Below are positions 55,926 to 64,000 of a stretch of DNA of 64,000 nucleotides, piece by piece. The stretch is from Vanessa cardui (lineage: Eukaryota > Arthropoda > Insecta > Lepidoptera > Nymphalidae), in contig NC_061154.1 of assembly GCF_905220365.1 (NCBI RefSeq), positions 5,766,001 through 5,830,000 on the forward strand, in the 5' to 3' direction. Position numbers and translations under genes: made by a program. Each line of letters opens with the position of its first letter. Position 1 is the first letter of the stretch. The notes under the pieces are model-generated. The model was not told the DNA's origin. It ran no database searches and worked only from the letters and a program-made list of their open reading frames with translations.

Positions 55926-57415
55926 CCTAAATGGTCTATAAATGTTCACTATATTAAAACGAATAATCACATAATTAATTAATAAATCGAATGGACCAGT
56001 ACACCAGCGAGGTGGGAAATATTACATAATGTGTGGTGCATGAAAAAAAAAAAACACAAAATGTATATCCAGCATTATATTGTGTAGAATAGTTAACGCT
56101 TTTATGTAAGCTAAAATACTACGCGGTTAAAGTCTTTGCTTTTATTGCTTAATACTTAGTCAAAGAGTTCAACAAGTTTTAATAAACGAATTACATAAAG
56201 TTCTGGATTTGGTCTATTAAATCTTTTCCCAAAAGGATGGATTTTAGGTTTTTATTTCTTAATTCTTTCTTAGTACAAAATATATTTATATTTTATTGTT
56301 TAGAGTGTTAATGTTGAGATTTTACGAATATACAATTTATTCACAATAAAATTATTTTCTAGTTTTCGTTTAATACTAAGTACACATACTTATTACATAA
56401 AACGCACATTTTGAATGTTTAAAAGAAAATGTATAGTTTTTACCCCGCTTAATATTTGTCCAAAAAAGTTATATAGCACTAAACAGTAATGATCGTAATG
56501 TAACCAATGCTGCAATGCTTTTAAAATGATTTCAATGCGATCACTGTATTCAAAACTTCCTTGAATTTCTCATCCCTGACAGGAAGACTCAGCTCCGCAG
56601 CGTGAGCGGTTACAAATATATTAATTGATTCTGATGTGTCATACGGCCAATATTGGTTATTTTCATAGTATTATGTCTTTTGGCACAAGGCCTTGTAGGA
56701 ACTCTACATAATATATTTAATCTGTTTTCATTTCACTAATGATAGATTGCCTTCGTGCTACTTTAAGGCAAGTAAATATGTTTCAAACTGTTTCAAAGTA
56801 GGTGAATTAACTAAAACATTAATATTAATAATTATGTTAGTTACTTATGGTATAAGTTTCGAACTCGACAAAGTCAATAAAACCTTCATTAAGCAATATT
56901 GTCGTTTCTATATTAATATTCCGCAGACATTAATAACTATCCACAATTCATAAAATTGAATGTTTTTTAAAATCAATTTAATAGAAAAGGTGCATTTGTG
57001 TACTCAACACAAGATGTTACAGACGAAAAAAAAGTATATATTGTAATACATATACATAATTAATTGTATTACATTGATTGTTTCTTTTAAATGTTAGAAA
57101 AGAGTAAGAGTCTTGGTGAGAGCTATGACAATACAAGTGTTTATAAAAATCTACTCGTTTAATCTATATTTTCAAAAGATTTTTTTCTATACCTTAGTTA
57201 TAAATGAAATATCTGTTAGATAGATTTTAAATCGGATTGTAGGTGAGAGTAACCAATGACTGAAAATTAGTCAGGAGTAATTACCGTAATTATACATATA
57301 GTATATCGTAAATATTATTTTTATTTTATTGAATTGACAACATCACGTTGTCCTTGAACAAAACAATGTATTCAGTTTTAAGTGAATATTGTAAGATATA
57401 CGGATTACATTTAAA

Positions 57416-57520
57416 ATGAAAAGGGAATCGATGTCGCCAGCGATGTCACCGGTGCCAGCTCGTGCCAGCCACGAGCGTGACCGCACGCCACCGCCCGCAG
57501 GACGACCGCATCAAAACAAA
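57416..57520 (+). CDS. Candidate coding block MKRESMSPAMSPVPARASHE, unresolved
   Basis: An ATG frame opens with Ser/Pro/Arg-rich, GC-rich codons up to about 57520 and then turns AT-rich without a clear donor, closing at 57661. It may be another first exon of the gene that starts at 57776 and 59791, or chance. No family recognised. Confidence 0.3.
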
Positions 57521-57775
57521 ATTACTTTTAACATTAATAAACCATATTACTCTAATTTGCCTTTACTTTCTACTTCTTTTAACAAACCTTTCAAAAGTCC
57601 CCGTAATGTGTACCAGTTGTTTTTTACCTCCACCTCATATCGGATGACTTTTTGTATTTAAAGTTCTTTGTCTTCATTTAATTTCATAGTTATGACGTCT
57701 AATTAGAACAGTTTTGGGGAAAATTATGAGCACAACGTTCATTTATCAAAACGAAGGTATCAATTAGCTATAACT

Positions 57776-57832
57776 ATGGCTGACAATGACACGACGAAGA
57801 CTAAGCAGTTGACGGAGGACGAGATTAATAAG
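57776..57832 (+). CDS. Candidate first coding exon MADNDTTKTKQLTEDEINK
   Basis: An ATG is followed by 18 codons of acidic/polar, protein-like sequence and a good donor gtatgt after a complete Lys codon (phase 0). The downstream exons are not in the window or not recognised. It shares its exit phase with the exon at 59791-59904, which fits alternative promoters of one gene. I do not recognise the protein. Confidence 0.5.
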
Positions 57833-58649
57833 GTATGTATTATTGTTTAACCTTTTTATGAACTGTTGGTATTCTTAATATAGTATATAGGTACAAATGA
57901 AAATAATGTTGCGATATCAACTTTATAGAAATCTTTCCCCTAGTACCGACTTTAGTAAAAATATATAGTGAAGTATCTAAGTATTCGTATTCGTAGTCTA
58001 GTATTCATGAAATGACTAACTAAACTATAAATATGTACTATTTGATTCGCATATTTTACATAAATCGATACATAGCTGTGATAAGAGTATAAGCGAAATT
58101 GTTTTATGAGGGTAGGTATCTGTATACATTGCTATTATATAAAAACTTACGTGAACACAATATGTTCTGTTCTTACTTGCTTCGTTAGTTCTTTAAGGAG
58201 ATAAAGAAAATGAGTCTTTAAATTTATATCATAACAGGCCATTACTTACCATAATTGAAAAGTCTTATGTAACATATTACATTGGAATACGCTCGTGGTT
58301 CTTTTATATAGCTACTATGTAGAGTCAAAGTGGATTACTACTTATCTATCATTAATATAGGTCGTGTTGAAATGGAGCAAAAATTATCAACAACATGTCT
58401 ATTTAAATGATCAATTTATATAGTAGCTATTGTTGTACCATGATGCTGTTGTAGCATGATGAGATATATTAAGAATCAAATTCTATCATGTAATGTTAAA
58501 TTAAAAACTGAAATCAGAAATGTTTAATATTTTCATAATTTGACCGTAAATACCAAATTGTTGAAATTGTCTAATATTATAATTAATTTACACTAATTCT
58601 TAACACATCATCTGGATGTCTACGATTGTATTTGAATATCATACCATGT

Positions 58650-58790
58650 CTTGAACATGGAAGTGGATGGACGATCAAAGAAGCGATGGATGGATTGTGT
58701 GAAAGAAGATATGGTTAGAAAGAATGTTACTTGTGAGATGTGTGAGATTCTGCGGTGACAACAAATAAAATTGGGATAAAGGAGATCATC
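58650..58790 (+). pseudogene. Degenerate LINE ORF2 C-terminal fragment
   Basis: The frame GRSKKRWMDCVKEDMVRKNV, ending in a stop after CEMCEILR, resembles the extreme C-terminus of RTE-like endonuclease/reverse-transcriptase proteins, where GRPKKRW-DCV is common. No larger portion is left. Located between the two candidate first exons. Confidence 0.6.
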
Positions 58791-59790
58791 TTTACATCAG
58801 ATACATCTTTTTAAAATTTAACTTTATACAATAGTGAAAAGACCAATTCAAATTATTATTGTTTTTACGACACTAAGTACGAATTACATTTTGTTTTTAA
58901 TTAGCGCGGCAAAGACCGCTAAACACGACTGGAGATGCTAGTGCTAGTCGATGATGTAATGCCTGTTATGCCAGTAACTGTATAAAAATAGCTTTAAATG
59001 TTTTACTACCCTTTGATTACTTTTTTTGTTAATATGTATTATTGTATGTTTAGATTTCATTAATTAGCAAACTTGGATTCTTTTTTAAATTCCGCCTCAT
59101 TACTTTAACAGAAAATTATTATATAATAATTACAGTTAAAAAGAAACAGAAAAAATATAGCTCTTTTTCTACAAACACTTTCTTTTATTATAATAGATAA
59201 GTAATTAAAAAAGTTTGTATTCAAAATATTTTGTTATGCTTAAAAGCTTGAAAAATTTAAGCTGTATTAAAAAAATATTAAATTTAGAACAAAGGATGTT
59301 GAGTTAATCTGTAACTCTGTTAACAATGTTAATTGAAGATATTATATTTTAATTTTATCATAGAGTGTGTTCTTTATGTATCACTGTGTAACTATAATAA
59401 AAAATTAACTAATTTTCATTGATTTCATTTGATGCATATGATCTTTTTTTAAATTACCAATTAGAAAGATACTCTAAAATTAATTTCATCGGTATTTTAA
59501 TAAAGCGCTTATACGTTATAATGTACGTATGATATTATTTTGTTTAATTGCCACCCCGAATACTCGATATAACTGACACCTTTTGAAACACCTCGTTTGT
59601 TTTATCGATAATTTTACACATCCTATCAACACCTACAATATTGACAAAACGGATTGCGATTGCAGCTCGTTTATTTCTACGGTTAGTTGGTTAAATATAA
59701 TATAAAATCCCATAAGTTTAAATTATTTTCAATAGTATATATAATACTATTTGTAATTAATATGTGATACCTTTATCAAAAAAAAAAACA

Positions 59791-59904
59791 ATGGCTGCAA
59801 AAAGTGACAACGATAGGACCGAAGCGCGGGAACATTTTGAGAATCAATTACGTTTCGCGTTTGTTAAATATAACTGTGCAGAAGAGAACGAAGACGTTAC
59901 AGAG
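59791..59904 (+). CDS. Candidate alternative first coding exon, MAAKSDNDRTEAREHFENQL
   Basis: ATG after an A-rich leader is followed by 38 codons and a strong donor gtaagc after Glu (phase 0). The translated block includes NQLRFAFVKYNCAEENEDVT, a convincing protein sequence, but I cannot assign a family. Downstream exons would lie past 64000. The NDUFS2-like gene would then sit in its intron. Confidence 0.6.
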
Positions 59905-60983
59905 GTAAGCAAATATTATATTAGTTATCGATACCTATTGTTTTTATGGTTCCGTTTACGAATTCGATGATGTTTGCTGGGATTGGTGAACATGGCTTAG
60001 GTACATTATATTATATAGTTAAATTTCACATTTATATATTATTATTTATATAGTAACGTAACGTATCTTTTCATAAAGACAAAGGATAAGAGAATCATAT
60101 AATTATGTTGTTATAATCAATAAAGTACTAAGCCATAGCAACGAAGCTGTTAATATTAAAAATATATATTATATATTGTTAATTATCCCCTTCAGTAATA
60201 AACCGCTTCTTTTTCGTTAATTATAAAATATATAAGCTTACAAATAGCTGTCAGTGATCCGTTCTTAAAACTGTGAATGAATTGTTGATATCTTGACAAA
60301 ATATCAAATGATTACTCGTTATCAACTCTTGTTGAAAATAATAACTAATATTTATTCTGAAGGTAATTTTCCCTCACCAACTCCACCATTTGTAAAAACA
60401 AAACCGATTTCAAAAAGTAATATAATTTAAACGTAACCTTTGATTATCATTTTTGATTCTCGATAGCTTTCACGGTACTAAAATATTTTTAAAGAAAATA
60501 ATTAATTGACCTAACATACATGAGAAAATAACCTACGAAACTATGTTTCTTTAAAGGGTGCTTTTTAATTTTAATGACGTATTTATAAGTTTTTGGAGAT
60601 GGTTTTAGAAAAGTCAAATCTGCAATACGGACAGCGACTTAAAACAGTTAAAACCTAAATTACTATAAAATTAAATTTTTGTAATAAATGACGTCTCAGT
60701 TTATAAACTAGTTTTTTATTTATATCATGGGTTGCGAATATATATATTCTCTTTTGATTTAATAAATAAATGAAAAAAAAGCAACCACCTCTGTGTTATC
60801 CAAAGAGTACATATATAATGTTCTGCTTCAAATGTCATATCGTCGTACATTTGACAACTCAATTTATTGCTTAATGACAAGAATTTAAAATAAACTATTT
60901 AATAGAATAATAAATATATACGTGCATACATATATATTTTTAATTTTATAAATATTTGTTTGTAAATAAAAAAGGTATTGATC

Positions 60984-62357
60984 ATGATATGGTTTAAAAA
61001 ATGTTTTCCGATGGTCCGCTATGCATCACATGTTCGAGGTTTTAAAACATGTTTGTTATTAAACTCGAAACGGTGGGCTCCAGACGTTGATTTTTGTAAA
61101 CAGTTTGAAGGAGTAGCGATTTATCCCACGGAAGAGATTGAGAAATATTATAAAGTTATATATCATTCAAGAGTCAGGCCTGTCGAGCGTAAATTACAGA
61201 ATATGTGGATCAATTTTGGACCACAGCATCCAGCCGCTCATGGTGTTCTGAGACTAATCCTAGAATTAGACGGCGAAACAGTCGTTCGAGCAGATCCTCA
61301 TATCGGATATTTACACAGAGCGACAGAAAAATTAATGGAAAATAAACATTACACACAAAATCTGCCTTTTGTTGACCGTTTCGACTATGTGTCTACTTTA
61401 GCAAATGAACAGGGATTTGCAATTGCCGTCGAGACACTACTTAATATAGAAGTACCACCTAGAGCAAAAGCTATAAGAGTATTATGCAGCGAACTTAGCC
61501 GCATAGCCAATCATCTCTTAAATATATCTGGAACGATCCTTGACGCGGGTGGAATAACACCATTTTTCTGGATGTGTGAAGAACGAGAAAAAATTTATGA
61601 ACTACACGAACGTCTATGTGGTGCCAGAGTTCACTGCGCATACGTTAGGCCTGGTGGTGTATCACAAGATATTCCTATAGGATTTCTTGACGACGTCCAT
61701 GAATTTTGTATGAAATTGGGGGAACGGTGTGACGAAACAGAAGATATAGCAACAGGAAACAGATTATATTATGCAAGAACTGCTGGAATCGGTGCTGTGA
61801 AAGCACATGAAGCAATATACCATGGATTTAGTGGACCAATGCTGAGATGTACGGGTGTTAAATGGGACTTACGAATTGCTTTCCCGTACGATGGCTATGA
61901 TTTGTACGATTTTGATGTCCCGGTTGGAACAATGGGTGATAGCTACGACCGCCATCTTCTTAGACTGACTGAGCTACGTCAGTCATTAAGAATAATAAAT
62001 CAAGTTATTGATACAATGCCTGCAGGCGAAATAAGGACCGATGATTCAAAAATATCTTTACCGCTGCGTGCTGAAATGAAAACTTCGATGGAGGCGCTTA
62101 TTCATCATTTTAAATTGTGCACAGAAGGTTACATAGTACCTCCAGGAGCAACATACACTGCTGTTGAATGTCCTAAAGGAGAATTGGGGTTTTACATGGT
62201 AGCTGACGGCACCTCAAAGCCTTATCGTGTTGGTATAAGATCTTGCTCTTATAATCATTTGGCAGCTTTATCTTTTATGGGCAAAGGATTAATGCTGGCT
62301 GATATATCTATTCTAATTGCAACTATTGATATTGTATTTGGTGATATAGATAGATGA
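60984..62357 (+). CDS. NADH dehydrogenase iron-sulfur protein 2-like (complex I 49-kDa), intronless copy
   Basis: The 457-residue ORF starts at ATG 60984 (the track-style TTG two codons upstream is less likely) and covers the full family length. NDUFS2 is the 49-kDa core subunit of mitochondrial complex I that helps form the ubiquinone site. Conserved here: NFGPQHPAAHG (His 82), YTQNLP (Tyr 123), LDAGGITPFFW (Asp 187), RPGGVS, GIKWDLR-like GVKWDLR, AEMKTSMEALIHHFK and VPPGATYTA. The N-terminus is basic (RYASHVRGFKTCLLLNSKRW), consistent with a mitochondrial presequence. The protein is diverged from usual insect ND-49 at normally fixed sites, such as GYLHRATEK for GLLHRGTEK. It has no introns or stops, and AATAAA lies at 62414. 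This fits a retrogene paralogue, perhaps male-biased like fly ND-49L; that is inference. Confidence 0.93.
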   Translation: MIWFKKCFPMVRYASHVRGFKTCLLLNSKRWAPDVDFCKQFEGVAIYPTEEIEKYYKVIYHSRVRPVERKLQNMWINFGPQHPAAHGVLRLILELDGETVVRADPHIGYLHRATEKLMENKHYTQNLPFVDRFDYVSTLANEQGFAIAVETLLNIEVPPRAKAIRVLCSELSRIANHLLNISGTILDAGGITPFFWMCEEREKIYELHERLCGARVHCAYVRPGGVSQDIPIGFLDDVHEFCMKLGERCDETEDIATGNRLYYARTAGIGAVKAHEAIYHGFSGPMLRCTGVKWDLRIAFPYDGYDLYDFDVPVGTMGDSYDRHLLRLTELRQSLRIINQVIDTMPAGEIRTDDSKISLPLRAEMKTSMEALIHHFKLCTEGYIVPPGATYTAVECPKGELGFYMVADGTSKPYRVGIRSCSYNHLAALSFMGKGLMLADISILIATIDIVFGDIDR

Positions 62358-62413
62358 AGTAATATTATATATATTATGTCCTAATTCGAATGTGTTATAA
62401 ATTTTAATGTAGT

Positions 62414-62419
62414 AATAAA
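62414..62419 (+). promoter_or_regulatory. Polyadenylation signal AATAAA for the NDUFS2-like gene
   Basis: It lies 57 nt after the stop codon, a normal distance for a short insect 3' UTR. Confidence 0.6.
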
Positions 62420-62629
62420 GAAATTAATATTATTTGACGTATCTGAGACGCAAAATCCTATTTTTTTATAAATGATATTAATTTGTGATGAAGGTTAGTT
62501 ACTTTCATGAGAAATGACGTACCTATAGATGTTATTGGATATTAAACTCTTGGTTGTGGATGTTATGACTTTTGTATTGGTATTTTATCTATATGAGATA
62601 TCAATAAAAATTAAAAACATGTAAAAAGT

Positions 62630-62700
62630 AAAAGAGAACATAATGTCCCATTGTTGGGCTAAGTCGTACTCTCTTTTAAGGAAAAGGTTTATCTGTATGT
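62630..62700 (-). repeat. Degenerate SINE 3' fragment
   Basis: ccattgttgggctaagtcgt followed by tctcttttaaggaaaaggtt resembles the minus-strand 3' part of the gagtcgagatgg SINE (cccactgctgggctaaaggc, then the ctcctctccctttgaggaga piece at 26500-26542). Strongly diverged. Confidence 0.45.
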
Positions 62701-64000
62701 TCATTTGTACGTATAAAGGAGAAATCATTTGCATGTTTTTGATATGAATGCTTGATTATATTAGTACCCATTTTTTACTTTGTTTTGTTTGACAATATTT
62801 GATTTTCCACTAAATATATAATTCATAATTTTAATATCAATGAAAATTAGCAACAACAAATGTATGCAGCTTTACACATTATATATGTAGATGTAATACA
62901 CGTTATGTTTCATGATATTTTGCAAATGTTTGATTTCGGCAAAAAAATCGTCTCATTATCTTTCACGTAACTACAGGCGATGCAAGATACGTTCTTTTTT
63001 ATGGACTATAGCGAACATGCCTTCCTATCGTAATGACACGAATCAACTTACGAGCCAGTCAAAACATTTTATTGTGAGTCAGCCGACATGTCCTATACGC
63101 GGAAATAGTGTAACAAATTCGTACTTGCGACATAATTTAGAAAACGTGTTCATCTGTTCGTTTTATGAAGAATCCGGTGTAATGGCAAAATGGTTGACTG
63201 TTGCGTCGTTCAGGTATTTTTTAGATTCTGATTACATAGTTTTATAAATTCATTTTGGGTATTTTTGGTTACATAATAATTCACGCTTAAACTTGATTGA
63301 TTAATAAGTTCATAAATATTTCTATTTTAACTATTTTATAATTGAACTAATATCGTAGATTAATTAATTTTTAATAATTAAATTTTCAAGTTTTTAACTT
63401 AACATTCACACATATTGTCACTTATTATGTTATGTTTTACTAACATAACACAATAAGGATAAGTTATATTGCACGATCAATAGAATAACACAAGCTACAA
63501 AAGTATAAACAGTTTTATGGATACATATAGATTCATTAAATAGTTTTTATTAATTTACATATAACTACAGTGTGCAAATAGGTCAATATTTTTAGCGATT
63601 TTTAGCGATATTTAAGAGCTAATTACTCTCTTTCAGTTGACAAGTTAAATAAAATATTCCAATATTCTCAAAATATTAATAAATTGATAAGTATATAAAA
63701 TTAAAGCCTGTCGAATATTTACTTTTCTCGATATAAATTTTGTAGTTGTAAGTTGTGGAGCTTATTGTAAATATTGATTAGGAGAACAGCTTTTATTGAT
63801 AATATTGTTTATCTGCCCGTTAACCCATTACACAGGATAACCTTTATAGATTAGCATTAGGTAAATAAATATGCTTAATAATATATTTACGAACAGTTTT
63901 CCACCATAAATATAAAATGGTTTTGCAATTTCCACCGAGAATTGTTTCAATTTTATACATAATAATTAGATAAGCTTCGAAATTGAATTTAAAATCGATG
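62701..64000. other. AT-rich flank; weak coding hint near 63000-63213
   Basis: Mostly simple AT-rich DNA. A block from about 63000 to 63213 is less AT-rich, stays open on the plus strand and ends in ttcag|gtattt, a possible donor in phase 2. It does not match the exit phase of the two candidate first exons. Nothing else recognised. Confidence 0.4.

Larger units (their letters stand above)
51272..57400. other. 3' UTR and AT-rich intergenic region
   Basis: No coding frame recognised. It holds an AATAAA at 52842-52847, a (TA)n microsatellite, a perfect hairpin near 53525 and a repeat fragment near 55780-55925. Where the RhoGAP15B-like transcript ends is not visible. Confidence 0.6.

Noticed and set aside
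60978..60983. TTG start two codons upstream of the NDUFS2-like ATG
   Set aside because: Nuclear genes rarely use TTG; ATG at 60984 gives the expected family length.
62912..63247. 111-codon ORF on the plus strand
   Set aside because: The first half is poor protein-like sequence. The less AT-rich part could be an exon, but its exit phase differs from the neighbouring candidates and no family is recognised. Kept only as a hint.
1..64000. Prokaryotic-style systems, CRISPR arrays, operons or phage modules
   Set aside because: The DNA is clearly animal nuclear sequence with spliced genes and lepidopteran repeats; no regularly spaced repeat-spacer arrays or bacterial genes were seen.

Overview
The window is a eukaryotic nuclear segment from a lepidopteran, most likely a butterfly. 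The DNA is AT-rich, genes are split by GT-AG introns, tRNA-derived SINEs and RTE-type LINE tails of lepidopteran style are scattered through it, and the recognisable proteins are insect-type. I see no operons, prokaryotic signals or CRISPR arrays. All identifications come from reading motifs; no database search was run.

Layout. (1) 1-6107: repeat-bearing, non-coding on +, with an intronless eight-finger C2H2 zinc-finger gene on the minus strand (4640-5479). (2) 6108-33291: 15 recognised coding exons of Dip2 (Disco-interacting protein 2), from just after the expected N-terminal DMAP1-binding region to the stop codon. The gene starts upstream of the window or in exons I could not see. Its introns hold most of the mobile elements: SINEs, a TIR element family in three copies, foldback hairpins, a partly duplicated exon start, and a broken minus-strand reading frame at 13241-13657. 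(3) 33292-37161: 3' UTR and intergenic DNA. (4) 37176-38104: a 5'-truncated Jockey/CR1-like non-LTR retrotransposon flanked by a 14-bp target-site duplication. (5) 38376-51271: a complete 11-exon gene for a 1115-residue PH-PH-RhoGAP-RA-PH protein of the ARAP family, without the Arf-GAP and ankyrin part (RhoGAP15B-like). (6) 51272-57400: AT-rich intergenic DNA with a (TA)n microsatellite and a perfect 31-bp hairpin. (7) 57416-64000: two short ATG exons with donors in the same phase, apparently alternative first exons of an unrecognised plus-strand gene that continues past the window. An intact, intronless, divergent copy of the complex I 49-kDa subunit gene (NDUFS2/ND-49) lies downstream of them.

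Functionally the neighbours look unrelated: a Dip2 regulator of lipid metabolism and neuronal morphology, a small-GTPase regulator, a mitochondrial-subunit retrocopy and a zinc-finger protein. I did not find a convincing new biological system. The observations most worth checking are the intact NDUFS2-like retrogene, the 102-bp tandem repeat that triplicates a RhoGAP splice-donor exon end, a roughly 160-bp duplication carrying a Dip2 splice acceptor around a retroelement tail, inverted repeat pairs that bracket exons, and a splice-phase gap in Dip2 that predicts an unseen microexon.
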